64,000 bases of DNA from Phytophthora sp. 'mugwort' (Eukaryota > Oomycota > Peronosporomycetes > Peronosporales > Peronosporaceae). Shown piece after piece: positions 10,264-20,649 of the stretch; position 1 is the first letter of the stretch; each line of letters starts with the position of its first letter. Both the position numbers and the translations under genes were made by a program. Location of the stretch: positions 434,001-498,000 of the forward strand of contig JAUCEF010000014.1 of NCBI GenBank assembly GCA_033558025.1, in the 5' to 3' direction. The notes beneath the pieces are model-generated. The model did not search any database and had not been told where the DNA came from. It saw only the letters and a program-made list of their open reading frames with translations.

Positions 10264-10803
10264 CTACTGCAACCAGAGCTTGAGACGGTAAGCGTCGCCT
10301 CCGTTTAAATAGTACTTAACCAGACGCTCGTCGCGCACGAAGCCTAGGTTCTCGTACAGGCGGATGGCACCCTTGTTGGCGATCTCCGTCTCCAGCATCA
10401 CCTCCTCGCAGCCGTCGTCGCGCATGCGTTCTATGGCCTTCTGTGCCAGCTGTGAGCCGATGCCGCGGTGGCGGAACTGCTTCTCCACGGCGAGCATGGC
10501 GATGTATCCCCTCCATCGTCGCTTGGGATCCCCCTGGGCTTGCAGACCGTCGTCTCCCGTCTCCTCTGGAGTGGCGCCCAGTGGCTCCTGGCGGCAGATG
10601 ATGACGCCCACGAGTTTTTGCTGCACACGTGCCAGGATACTCAGCTGCGGCCAGTTGTACAAGAAGTAACGGTACGTAAAGATCGAATAGGGCTCCGAGA
10701 GGTCCTTGTCGATGAGCTTCACCAGCTCCGCAAGCTGCTTCTCACCCTGGTACGTCGAGAAGACCACCGCATCGGCCGAGGTTGAGGACTTGGGCTTGGC
10801 CAT
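10264..10803 (-). CDS. NAA30: N-alpha-acetyltransferase 30, NatC catalytic subunit
   Basis: A 179-aa GNAT-fold enzyme that transfers acetyl from acetyl-CoA to protein N-termini beginning Met-(Leu/Ile/Phe/Trp), normally in a ribosome-associated complex with NAA35 and NAA38. Evidence: the Mak3/NAA30 signature LSEPYSIFTYRYFLYNWPQL near residues 33-52, the acetyl-CoA loop RHRGIGSQLAQKAIERM near 114-130, and the family C-terminal block VMLETEIANKGAIRLYENLGF followed by KYYLNGGDAYRLKLWL. The length fits the catalytic core with only a short extra N-terminus. It is a single intact exon, starting at the first ATG after an upstream stop. Confidence 0.9.
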   Translation of the reverse strand: MAKPKSSTSADAVVFSTYQGEKQLAELVKLIDKDLSEPYSIFTYRYFLYNWPQLSILARVQQKLVGVIICRQEPLGATPEETGDDGLQAQGDPKRRWRGYIAMLAVEKQFRHRGIGSQLAQKAIERMRDDGCEEVMLETEIANKGAIRLYENLGFVRDERLVKYYLNGGDAYRLKLWLQ

Positions 10804-11679
10804 CGTAAGATGCAGGCGGATAGTTCATTGACTTGGTGTTTGTATGGGTTACGGGGTTACACAAAACCGGTATCCGGAAATTGAGACCGGTATAATACCG
10901 TACACCACTACTACCAGTAAGTGCGGTTCGGTGCTGACGTGCGTCAACAAGCAATTGAGCTGCCGATCAAGTTGAAGGCGAGTCTGCTGCAGCAGTCTTT
11001 GACTAAATGTACTGTGCAGCGACCTGGCGTGAATAACATGCTTTCCATCCGTTCAGTGATCGATGAACTGTATTATAGTGGTTATCGCTCACAATGCGGA
11101 TGATGCGGGCTGCAGCATACACCTTCCCTGCGTATTCTGGTTGGCAGCAGCGACAAGATGATGCTCGACTGCGAACGCCACTCGTGCAGACCTGGTCGAC
11201 GTGCAATAGGCGACATCCCACTCTGATCTTTAACAGCAGCCCGCGACTTCATGTACCCGCAGCCAACCGCTTGTTTGTCTCGACGCCCTCAGTTCATCCG
11301 TACGTATTAGCTCGAGGGCTGCCCGCCAAGGAAATCGGTAGCCAAAGTCGCGCTCAAAGGTCGCGATATGTTGCTCATTGCCGCGCAGCCTCGTCGGCGT
11401 GGCTCCATTCGCCTCGGAACTTGTCCATTTCACCCTCACGGCCAAAGGATAATCAACTCGTGAAACACGAATCAGAATCAGATGCTGCTTACAAATCGGT
11501 CCATTGCCCAAAACTACTGGTCAGCAGAGCTCCCAGGTTCCCACCACCCAGCGCGGTTTTCCCCCCAAATATGCAACCTGTCTATACGCCGCATCTTGCT
11601 GGTTGCCCAATGCCAACCGCACTCGATTGGCTCTTAGCGCTCCAGGACAGGTAGATCCCCCCCCTCAATGACATCGACG
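10804..11679. other. Intergenic region upstream of the TPR-Hsp70 gene
   Basis: About 0.9 kb. The 186-codon frame at 11094-11654 has no recognisable domain and biased composition, so I do not call it. The last part is the promoter of the chaperone gene. Confidence 0.5.
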
Positions 11680-11695
11680 TCATTTTCCAACTCGG
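11680..11695 (+). promoter_or_regulatory. Initiator-like element of the TPR-Hsp70 gene
   Basis: TCATTTTCCAACTCGG matches the core of the oomycete initiator (TCATTYYNCAWT) and lies about 66 nt before the ATG at 11747. A pyrimidine-rich leader follows. No convincing heat-shock element array is visible. Confidence 0.45.
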
Positions 11696-11746
11696 AAACC
11701 CGCGGGCAAGTCTCTCTCTTCTTCTCTCGCCTTATCAGTCGTCACA

Positions 11747-14107
11747 ATGGCCCCGAAGCGTCGTTCCCGTAAGACTACCAAGGACGTGTATGCTGGCGTC
11801 GCCGCCGACGAGCGCGCCAAGCTCGGCGCTGAGGCCAAGGAGCGCGGTAACGCTGCCTTCGCCGCGGGCGACCACGCCACGGCCATCAAGGAGTTCACCA
11901 CGGCCATCGCTTACGAACCCACGAACGTGATTTACTACTCGAACCGTTCGGCTGCCTACCTTTCGGCTGGCCAAGCCACCCCGGCCATGCAGGACGCCAA
12001 ATCGTGCATTGACCTGGACGGCAAGTTCGCCAAGGGTTACGCTCGTCTGGGTGCCGCCCACTTCTACATCAAGAACTACGCCAAGGCCATCACTGCGTAC
12101 ACCCAGGGTCTGACCGTGGAGAAGGGCAACAAGGCCCTCCAGGCCGGCCTGACACAGGCCCAGGCTGCGCAGCAGGTGCAGGATGAGGAGATTAGCGGCG
12201 TCGAGATGGACGAGGCCACGCGCAAGATGAAGCGCATGGAGATCGAGGAGAAGATCAACAAGGCCCGCAAGGAGCGCGAGGAGCGTGCCAAGCGTGCCGA
12301 GAAGGGCTTCTCGGAGGTCATTGGTATCGATCTGGGCACAACGTACTCGTGCGTGGGCGTGTGGAAGGATGGCCAGGTCGAGATCATTGCCAACAGCGAG
12401 GGTAACCGCACGACCCCTTCGTGGGTTGCCTTCAACGAGAGCGAGCGTCTTATCGGAGAAGCCGCTAAGATCCAGGCCGCCGGTAACGCCACCAACACGG
12501 TGTTCGACGCCAAGCGTATTATCGGCCGTAGTTTCAGCGACGAGGTGGTGAAGAAGGACGCCACACACTTCCCGTTCACGATCAAGGAGGGCGATGATGA
12601 CAAGGTTCTGATTGAGGTGGAGTTCAAGGGTGCCAAGAAAAGCTTCACCCCCGAGGAAATCTCGTCGATGGTGCTGCTGCGCATGAAGGAGACGGCTGAG
12701 GCCTTCCTGGGCCAGAGCATCTCGCAGGCTGTGGTGACTGTGCCCGCCTACTTTAACGACCAGCAGCGTCAGTCGACTAAGGACGCCGGATCCATCGCTG
12801 GCCTGGACGTGAAGCGTATCATTAACGAACCTACTGCTGCAGCCCTGGCCTACGGCCTGGACACGAACGCCGGCACGGACGGCACGGCATGCAACGTGCT
12901 GATCTTCGACCTGGGTGGCGGTACCTTCGATGTGTCGATCCTGTCGATCGAGAACGGCATTTTCGAGGTCAAGTCTACGGGCGGTGACACGCACCTGGGT
13001 GGTGAGGACTTTGACAACAACATGGTAGAGCACCTGCTGGCGGAGTTCAAGCGCAAGAACCGTAACCTGGACCCGTCGAGCTCGGCCCGTGCCATGCGTC
13101 GTCTGCGTACGGCTTGTGAGTCGGCCAAGCGCATGCTGTCGACCACGACGTCCGCGTCGGTGGAGGTAGACTCGCTCTTCGAGGGTGTCGACTTCTCGTC
13201 GACCGTGACGCGCGCCAAGTTTGAGTCGCTCAACGAGGAGCTCTTCAAGCGTTGCGAGGAGACTGTGCTCAAGGTTCTGGAGGACGCCAAGATGAAGCCC
13301 GAGGACGTGACGGAGCTGGTGCTTGTTGGCGGTTCCACGCGTATCCCCAAGGTGCAGACCATGCTCTCGTCTCTCTTCGGCGGCAAGGAGCTGTCCAAGT
13401 CCATTAACCCGGACGAGGCTGTTGCCTACGGTGCCGCCGTGCAGGGCGCCATCCTGGATGGCATCCGTAACGATGCCACCAACTCGCTGCTGCTTGTGGA
13501 TGTCACGCCCCTGTCGCTCGGTATTGAGACGGTGGGCAAGGTCATGTCTGTGCTCATCAAGCGTAACACGGCCATCCCTGTGCGTAAGACGCGCGTGTAC
13601 ACAACCGAGGAGGACTACCAGACGTCTGTGGACGTGTGCATTTACGAGGGCGAGCGTGCCTGCGTCGAGTCGAACAACAAGCTCGGCGAGTTCAACATTT
13701 CGGGCCTAGAGCGCGCCAAGCGTGGTGAGCCGCAGGTGGAGGTTACGTTCGAGATTGATGCCAATGGTATCCTGAACGTGTCTGCCCGCGACAAGAAGAC
13801 TGGCGCTAAGGCCGAGACCACCATCTCGAACAACCGTGGTCGTTTGAGCCAGGAGGATATTGACCGCATGGTCGCTGAGGCCGACAAGTTCAAGAAGGAC
13901 GACGCCGAGATGCTGCGTCGCATCGAGGCCCGTAACGACCTGGAGCAGTTCATCTACCGCGCCATTGAGATGTCTCGTGAGAAGGGCGACACGAACGCTG
14001 AGAGCGCCATCCGTGACGCTCGCGACTGGCTCGAGGACCACGAGGAGGCTACGCTCCGTGAGCTCGAGGACAAGAAGCGCATGCTCGAGCGCATGGTCCG
14101 CTTCTAA
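11747..14107 (+). CDS. TPR-Hsp70 fusion chaperone
   Basis: A 786-aa single-exon protein joining a co-chaperone TPR domain to an Hsp70. Residues 24-129 form three TPR motifs of the Hop/STI1 type. The five carboxylate-clamp residues are all present (K31, N35, N66, K96, R100) with the spacing of Hop TPR1 (K8, N12, N43, K73, R77). Residues 146-187 are a charged helical linker. The ATPase domain starts near 190 (GIDLGTTYS) and keeps the phosphate loop DLGGGTFD and the adenosine motif GGSTRIP. The substrate domain ([14 protein letters not shown]) is intact, but the helical lid is cut short: the protein ends LERMVRF with no EEVD tail. It is probably cytosolic or nuclear, since no signal peptide is present. 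High-GC codon use suggests strong expression. Inference: it docks on Hsp90 or other Hsp70s. Confidence 0.93.
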   Translation: MAPKRRSRKTTKDVYAGVAADERAKLGAEAKERGNAAFAAGDHATAIKEFTTAIAYEPTNVIYYSNRSAAYLSAGQATPAMQDAKSCIDLDGKFAKGYARLGAAHFYIKNYAKAITAYTQGLTVEKGNKALQAGLTQAQAAQQVQDEEISGVEMDEATRKMKRMEIEEKINKARKEREERAKRAEKGFSEVIGIDLGTTYSCVGVWKDGQVEIIANSEGNRTTPSWVAFNESERLIGEAAKIQAAGNATNTVFDAKRIIGRSFSDEVVKKDATHFPFTIKEGDDDKVLIEVEFKGAKKSFTPEEISSMVLLRMKETAEAFLGQSISQAVVTVPAYFNDQQRQSTKDAGSIAGLDVKRIINEPTAAALAYGLDTNAGTDGTACNVLIFDLGGGTFDVSILSIENGIFEVKSTGGDTHLGGEDFDNNMVEHLLAEFKRKNRNLDPSSSARAMRRLRTACESAKRMLSTTTSASVEVDSLFEGVDFSSTVTRAKFESLNEELFKRCEETVLKVLEDAKMKPEDVTELVLVGGSTRIPKVQTMLSSLFGGKELSKSINPDEAVAYGAAVQGAILDGIRNDATNSLLLVDVTPLSLGIETVGKVMSVLIKRNTAIPVRKTRVYTTEEDYQTSVDVCIYEGERACVESNNKLGEFNISGLERAKRGEPQVEVTFEIDANGILNVSARDKKTGAKAETTISNNRGRLSQEDIDRMVAEADKFKKDDAEMLRRIEARNDLEQFIYRAIEMSREKGDTNAESAIRDARDWLEDHEEATLRELEDKKRMLERMVRF

Positions 14108-14321
14108 GCGCGCCTCTTACATTAGCTTTTAGTCAGCGTACAGATGAACTATGAACAAGCTTGCTATTCATTTACTTCGAACTAGGTTAGACTCGATATA
14201 TTCGATAAGTACGGTTTTTGCTTTTAAGTTTTAACTGTTTTGGAACTATTAGTACTGTACGTGTAGAACGTTTTGATTGGTTTAGAATCTGTACCTCACT
14301 CATTTTCTCGGCTATATTTTA

Positions 14322-16227
14322 TCAAATGGTAAGAGACTTTTCTTCTCGACGCTGGTAGAAGAGCATGTAGGCGCTGGAACTGTAAAGCTCTGGCTTCTTG
14401 ATGGCCGTCACGGACGCATCGTTAAAGTCAAACCACTCCTGTGTGTCCGCATTGAGGCACTCGGCAGTGTAGTGGCCACCGTTGAGCGAGCCCATGTGGT
14501 GTACGATCCCCGTAAGATCGTAAAGCGTACTACCATCGACGACAGCGTCGCTGGCGCAGTACTCGGCAATGTCGAGACTCTGTGCTGGAAAGCTGATGCT
14601 CGTACTCACTTTGTCTCGGCTAAAGGTGGAGAATGAAAAACGCTTGAGGTGAAGCACCAAAACTTTCGGAAGCCGATAGACCGAGATTTTCTTGGCTACG
14701 GATCGATGCGTCTTGCACTTGGAACAGTAATAAGCTGCATCGTCACTGAGGAGCTCCTGCTCCGTGTACGCCTTGAGACAGTCGTGAATGGACATGCCTC
14801 CATTCCCTGTACTAGTGCTGCCGTTTGCTGTCGTGTCGCTTGTAGTCGAGGCGGACCTACCTCCAGAAAAGAAGCTGCTGGATATTCGCAAATGGTTTGC
14901 AGCACTGTTCTTGCCATGTTTTTTTGGGACGGGCAGAGACAGATCCCAGAAAACGTCAAAACACAGTGATCGATGGTTGCAAGTCTCACAACGAATCTCT
15001 GACCGCAATTGGCCGCAGAAAAGCTCTGATAATGCGCTTGCGTTCCGATCCAGGTAACATTTCCAATACTCGTCCGATACATCTCGGTCCTTGGCTTCTG
15101 GTCGGTCTTTAATCTCGTAATACGCCGGTTTTTTCTTGACTCGGTTGAGGTCTTCATGCAGTCCATCGAGCAAGAAGCGCAAAAACTCTTGCGCGTCCTG
15201 CTGGTCGTATCCTGTAAACCGTGCCGCTACTTTTCCAATCACGCGCTTCAGCTCAACTGGCCGAGTGGCCGTAAACTTGTCTCCGGTCCAAAGCGACTTA
15301 ATGAGGTCGCCAAAGGCGTTGGCGAGAGCTCCTTTGGTAGGGCTCGATTCATTAATTTCACGCGCATAGAGACCCGGATGAAAATACTTGACAATTGCTG
15401 GGAGGTTGCTCACGCACTGCAGACAACTGTTCATAAAGCTGTAAGGTAGGGCGTAAGCACGTAAGCGTTAGCGCTGACTTGATGACTGGAGGTGACGAGA
15501 TCAATGGAAACAAACGTACCAAGTGTTCCCGAGGTTCTGAAGACCAACGAGTCCCCGTGGATGCCTCTTTCTCGTCATATCATTCCTGGGCGAAGTTCTC
15601 CCGCTACTGCTGACACGGGTCGGGTATGAGATTGACGGTGTCGTGGTCGTCTGCGACGTTACAATATTGCTGGTAGTCATGTTGCTTGTCGACGGTCCAA
15701 CATTCGGCGCGAGTCTCGGCAGCTCACTGCTCCCGATAGACGGCAGATTCAACGATGTGTTGTTGCTATAGTCCAAGTCGTCATTGTTCCTCTCTCGGAT
15801 GGAGCAGCTACTGGCTGTCGACGGACTAGCGAGACGCGAATGAAACCGAGTCAACGATGCCAACGCCGACGGGCGGGACGTCGAGGAGTCCGAGGCTACA
15901 GTTCGGCTGGATGGTCGACTGAGGATCTTCCCGCCGATTGGCGGGGGCTTGGCCGTCGCTGCGGACTGGTCGAAACTGTCGGTGACGGAGCTCGCGACCT
16001 TCTTGGACCTAGTGGTGAATGGCACTCGCATGTGTACTGAAGGCGGGAACACGACGAGAAGTGAGTCAGTTGGAAGTGGGACCACAGCGTTACGACATGA
16101 CGGTCTCACCTCCGGAGGAGCGGTCTTGTTGCTTGAACATGGTCTCCTCCGCCTGCTGTTGTTGCTGCGGACGGTCGTCGGCGCTTGTCAGAGTCGACGA
16201 GTTCTGCGTGAGGCGCGGACCAGCCAT
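14322..16227 (-). CDS. Ubiquitin-specific protease (USP2/USP21-like), three exons
   Basis: Cysteine deubiquitinase of the UCH/USP family. I build it from exons 16110-16227, 15520-16036 and 14322-15438, with GT-AG introns of 73 and 81 nt. The joined frame is continuous, 583 aa. The first ORF-internal Met is not the start: the 39-codon first exon begins MAGPRLTQNSSTLTSADD and splices in phase. The N-terminal 200 residues are Ser/Thr-rich and disordered. The Cys box GLVGLQNLGNTCFMNSCLQC is created by the second splice, with catalytic Cys212 split TG|C across the junction. Zinc-binding pairs CETC and CSKC, the His box GSLNGGHYTAEC (His near 534) and WFDFNDASV complete the site. It is divergent from the hydrolase at 16589. 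Confidence 0.88.
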
Positions 16228-16588
16228 AAAAGTTCAGCAGGGCGGGAGGAAGGAGGCGCGTCGAGTAAAGATCGATCACCAGCTTCTCGCAAGGTGGTGC
16301 AACGAGCTTGCCGCACCGAAAGTTGCGGTCCCGCTGACAGCCACGGTAGTAGTAGTATTCGTCGTCTTCCGCTCTTATCTTTAGGCGTCTACATACGACA
16401 CTAAGCTGTTCATCATGTAAGAATAGACCAGGGGTATGAAGCGGTTAGTGAAGGGGTACGTGTCCCTTCAAGACGAGCGTAATCTTTTGTAATGGTATTC
16501 ATTTTCGACGTGTAGGGTACGGACGTATTACGTATACGAACTTCAACGTTTATTCAACCACTCTCGAGCCATTTCTGCTTCTTCCCGG
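16228..16588. promoter_or_regulatory. Shared divergent promoter region, USP and hydrolase 1
   Basis: 361 bp separate the two start codons, which face apart, so the promoters must share this stretch. I see no strong initiator or TATA match. Confidence 0.45.
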
Positions 16589-17884
16589 ATGGCGTCGCTA
16601 GCTGCTCAGTGGCCGCACGCCTTCATACGTACGGCGGAGGATGTCGCACTTCACTATGTAGACGTCGGGCCTCGAGACGGGTTGCCCGTTGTGCTGGTGC
16701 ACGGCTGGCCCGACCTCTGGTTCGGCTGGCGGGTACGAACGGCCCACGTCAATGACATTTTTCTAGTTATTTAACCGTTAAGCGTTATGTTCCCGTTGCA
16801 GCATCAAATTCAAGCGCTTAGATCGACCTATCGACTCATTGTGCCTGGTATGTAGAGCATTTGGTATTTGCTGTTACGCCGTACAGGCCATTTTTCTGAC
16901 CGAGATTTATTGTGTAGATCTCCGCGGCTTCGGCCAGAGTTCCACGCCACAGAACGTGAAAGCTTATGGCGCCAAGAATGTCACGAATGACTTGGCTGCA
17001 CTGTTGGGTGAGCTGTTGGCATTGAGACTTGCAAGTTTCTTGGAGTTTAACAGTGTTGTGGTTTGATGGCGACTCGTAGACGGTCTGAACATCAAGAAGG
17101 CCGTGTTTCTTGGTCACGATTGGGGTGGAGGAATGGTAATTCACTTTGTGTTGTTACAGTAACGTTTAGTAGTGATACGGAGGTTTCTAACAAAAGTGTT
17201 TGTCCTGACCTGGGTACCCAGGTCTGGCGTATGTGCCTTTACCATCCTGAACGCGTGGTTGCGGTAGGCGCCGTGTGCACTGCATACACGCCGCCAGCCA
17301 AGCATTTGATGCCTCTGGATGTTGTCGTAGCTAAAGTCCCGTACTTCACCTACCAAAAACTACTGGCGGATGCTGACAACACGGGCAAGATGCTCGATAC
17401 AGCTCCACGCCGCTTTCTCACTGCTGTTTTCCGCAAACACTCTGAGATGAGTCCAACGCTGGAGGGCGGCGAGACACCGATTGTCGGCACACTTCAGGGC
17501 GTGACGAGCTCTTCCGACCCAATTTTCACGAAGCGTTCGGCTATGCTCTCAGAAGAAGAACTTCAGTACTACGTCGATCAGTACCAGCATTCTAAATTCC
17601 AGAGCACGTGCCAGTACTACGCGACCCGAGAGATCGACTTCAAGGACGAGCAAGGCATGCCTTCTATTATCAACCACCCCGCGCTGTTCATCGCGGCGGC
17701 GAACGATCACGTGCTCAAACCGGAGCTGGCTCGCAAGATGCATCGCTTCCTGCCCAACCTCGAGACGTATGTCGTGGAGGACGCTGGTCACTGGGTGCTA
17801 TGGGAACAGAAGGAGCGCGTGAATGCGGTACTAAAAACTTGGCTAGCCAAGCTCCCTGCTGGAGCCGATCCTAGCAAGCTATAA
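16589..17884 (+). CDS. Epoxide-hydrolase-like alpha/beta hydrolase 1 (five exons)
   Basis: Soluble-epoxide-hydrolase-type enzyme, expected to open epoxides to diols through an Asp nucleophile. Exons at 16589-16732, 16802-16847, 16918-17007, 17080-17135 and 17222-17884, all GT-AG with 69-86-nt introns, join in frame to 332 aa. Motifs in order: oxyanion HGWP (near residue 39), DLRGFGQSS, nucleophile elbow GHDWGG (Asp near 104), and the C-terminal catalytic His in DAGHWVLWE. The acid partner is probably the Asp in NDHVLKPE. Intron positions fall within the conserved N-terminal half, whereas paralogues 2 and 3 have none, consistent with those being retro-derived or having lost their introns. No signal peptide. 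It is convergent with paralogue 2, 125 bp between genes. Confidence 0.88.
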
Positions 17885-18009
17885 GATTGAGAGTGGTGCT
17901 GGTATTAATAATTGATCGCAATACCACAAGCTTGAGGAAATAAAAAATGAAAATACCAATTGAATCTTTTTATTTGAGTGCAAATGTGATGCTCAAGCTC
18001 TTCGCTACT

Positions 18010-19059
18010 TCAACAACTTGTATGGAAGTTGCTGTCTGTTTCCACCGGTTCGTCATCAAGTTGGGCTAGCCACTGCTGCAGAATCCTCGTGATCTCGTCT
18101 TTTTTCTCCCAGAGAACCCAGTGACCAGCGTCTGCCACGATTTCTTGCTTCATCTTTGGGACGAATTTGCGCATACCAGCAGCCATCTCTGGTTTGAGAA
18201 CGCGATCTTCCGCAGGACTGATCAGAAGAGCTTCGTGTGGAATTGTGCGAGGGAGTTCACGCTCGTCATTAAAGTCGATGAACCGCGCCGCGTAGTAGTT
18301 ACAACCGCCAGCGAAACCCGAACGCTCATACTCTGCCGTGTAGTAATCCAGTTCAACCTGTGCCAGCAGTTTGGACGGGTTCGTGAAAATCGGGTTTGGA
18401 GAAGCTGGCACACCGTGAAGTAGCTTTAAAAAGCTAAGGGAGGTGTCAATATCACCGTGACGCCTGAACGTGGCAGTGAACAACCGCCGCGGCGCCGTAT
18501 CCAACACTTTGGCAGCTTCTTCGGGCTGACTGAGTAACTTCATGTACGAAAACTGAGGAACGGCGCGCACCAACGTGTCTGTATCCACATACACATCGGA
18601 TGGTGGCATGTACGGTGTGCAGACACTACACACTGCAAGAACGCGCTCCGGGTGGAACATACACATGCGCCAAGTGATAACAGCACCCCAGTCATGACCG
18701 ACAAAGACGGCGCGAGGGATGTTTAGGAAGTCCAGCAGTCCTACGAGGTCCCCCGTCACCTTCTTCGTGCCGTAGCCCTCGACGGTCTGCGGAACGGAAC
18801 TGCGACCGAATCCACGCAGGTCTGGCGCGATCACTCGGTATGTCTTGGAGAGCGCTTGGATCTGGTATCGCCACCCGAACGAGAGATCGGGCCATCCGTG
18901 CACGAGCATGACGGGGGTGGCGTCTCGAGGCCCGACATCAATATAGTGCAGCGTGATATCATTACCGACGGTTGCGTAGTTGTGCTCCCACTCGTCCCAG
19001 AAGTTTGAGGGCTTGGTACAGTTGGAGACGCTGGAAGCAATGCAGTAGTTAAGATCCAT
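18010..19059 (-). CDS. Epoxide-hydrolase-like alpha/beta hydrolase 2 (intronless)
   Basis: A 349-aa paralogue of the genes at 16589 and 31068, in a single exon. It has HGWPD (oxyanion), DLRGFGRSS, nucleophile GHDWGAV, an acid candidate in AEDRVLKPE and catalytic His in DAGHWVLWEKK. Residues from GNDITLHYIDVG to GHDWG are over 90% identical to hydrolase 3, with long exact nucleotide matches. The rest is only about half identical. The start at 19059 adds about 18 residues before the shared FWDEWEHNYATV segment. A later in-frame ATG is not available near that point, so I keep it. Confidence 0.87.
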   Translation of the reverse strand: MDLNYCIASSVSNCTKPSNFWDEWEHNYATVGNDITLHYIDVGPRDATPVMLVHGWPDLSFGWRYQIQALSKTYRVIAPDLRGFGRSSVPQTVEGYGTKKVTGDLVGLLDFLNIPRAVFVGHDWGAVITWRMCMFHPERVLAVCSVCTPYMPPSDVYVDTDTLVRAVPQFSYMKLLSQPEEAAKVLDTAPRRLFTATFRRHGDIDTSLSFLKLLHGVPASPNPIFTNPSKLLAQVELDYYTAEYERSGFAGGCNYYAARFIDFNDERELPRTIPHEALLISPAEDRVLKPEMAAGMRKFVPKMKQEIVADAGHWVLWEKKDEITRILQQWLAQLDDEPVETDSNFHTSC

Positions 19060-19367
19060 TGATGCCGATTGAATGCTTGTATTAGAAGAATTGGAGAATG
19101 AAAGGTATTTTCCACAAACTAATTCGCACCCTCACTCATGATGTCTTGAACTGCTATGTATCTTAGTATGGAATTCATACCAAGCTTAATATCCTAGCCT
19201 TAACGACGTGGAAACTTTTAACCCATGTACGTGATCACCTATCACAAAGATATTATGGCGGCCCCATCCGAAGAACTACAACATTCACGGGGGATCCGAA
19301 CCACGCAATGATTCAAGCCGACCGTCTCACATGATGCCCAACACCAACCTAGGTGACCGAGGAATGC
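19060..19367. other. Promoter region of hydrolase 2, to the element 1 boundary
   Basis: About 300 bp of unique sequence ending at the presumed target-site copy AATGC (19363-19367) next to the LTR. Confidence 0.5.
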
Positions 19368-19686
19368 TGTAACGGGGTGGTGTACCCAAGTCAACTAGTA
19401 ATGTAGCCACTATCACTAAGACGTCACAGCAATGATGTCACGGATGGGTACCACAAGGACCTCATATCTACCCAATAGGATAACATCTAGGATACTTTAT
19501 AGGTGACTAATAGTTAGTATGTAGACGCATTAAAAGGGGTCACCAATAAATATATTCAGTCTTAAATCGACCTAAATTGGTAACAGTCCCCTCAGACCAG
19601 GGACTAGTGAACAGGCGTTGGCTGAGAGTTTGTATACTATCCCGAAGCTCCGCTTCCTGTGCGCAAGATGTTGTGTGCCCGTCACA
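19368..19686 (+). repeat. Element 1 5' LTR
   Basis: 319 bp, TG...CA ends. It contains the sequence ACCAATAAATATATTCAGTC shared with the other LTRs, probably the polyadenylation/TATA region. The next bases (TTGGTAGCACCTGTAGTC) are shared with element 2 and form the expected primer-binding region. No tRNA was matched. Confidence 0.8.
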
Positions 19687-20139
19687 CTTGGTAGCACCTG
19701 TAGTCAACCCACGCCTATGCGGATTACTACCTGTAGAATCGTGTTGCAACAACCGAAAATGAAAAGAGGTACTTTTCTGAAAATGATGTGTGACGTCTTG
19801 TTTACAGATGAACTAAAATGTCAGCTGTTATTACGACGTGACGTCAACGTGGTAACTTACAGATGCACTCGAGAAATATATATTAGTTACCCACCTCGTT
19901 ATTAGCGCATTCATACAGTCCAATCAAATCGCAACCAGAAGCTATGTGCGCTATAAACAAAGATAAGATAAAGGGGATTAAAGTATAGGAAATATAGCAG
20001 ACAGTTCAGAAATCCATTTTTTCGAATTACACAAGCGCCCCAACCTTCCTGAAAACGCTAAGTCTTTGGGGTTCAGTACAATTTCGGTAGTACTACAATC
20101 TTAAAAAAAGCTTACCGAATTTGAACACTTGCAGATCCA

Positions 20140-20487
20140 CTACTTGTTTTCGCCATCGTCGACATTGAAATGACTCTGGAGATCCATAACCTTGCGCAGA
20201 AATCTCAGGCGTAGGTAATACACCACATCATAGAGCGAATCATTCCAGTAGTCCTTCCAGGTACTTGGTCTAGCGCCAAACAGAAGCAACTCCAAGATCA
20301 CCAAGCACCACACCCCACATGAGTGGCCATCCTTCTGCTGGCAGCCGTCAATGACTTCGTAGCGTAGCTGGTCTGTCATTCCCAATATTTTTTCGACCAC
20401 GGCTACCACCGCTTCCTTGACCGTAGAGAGTTTACTTGGGAGCTGCATTGGGTCAAAGAGGTAGCACGTTCTCGACAGAATGTCCAC
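20140..20487 (-). pseudogene. Ulp1-type (C48) cysteine protease fragment
   Basis: A 115-codon open frame containing the C-terminal half of a Ulp1/SENP-like protease: VIDGCQQKDGHSCGVWCLVILELLL with the catalytic Cys in DGHSCGVW and the oxyanion Gln upstream. The N-terminal part with the catalytic His and Asp is absent. It lies antisense inside element 1, exactly where gag and protease are in element 2. Ulp1 domains of this kind are often carried by DNA transposons, so it may be a second nested relic. Confidence 0.6.
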
Positions 20488-20649
20488 AAAAGATGCAGCC
20501 TGCCCACGTTGATGACACTGATAAAGCGGTCGTGTCCTGTTATCAGCACCGGACCCCTCGCCGTCCTTTACTTTTGCTCTAGATCGTCGAACTCGTGTAA
20601 GTATGGGTTGATGACGCCCGCCGCATCGTATGACTCTCGCAGAGCTAAT

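Noticed and set aside
11094..11654. 186-codon plus-strand ORF upstream of the Hsp70 fusion
   Set aside because: No domain, odd composition, lies in the promoter region.
11735..13033. 432-codon minus-strand ORF opposite the TPR-Hsp70 gene
   Set aside because: It mirrors the strongly biased codons of Hsp70, has no family motif and no start context.
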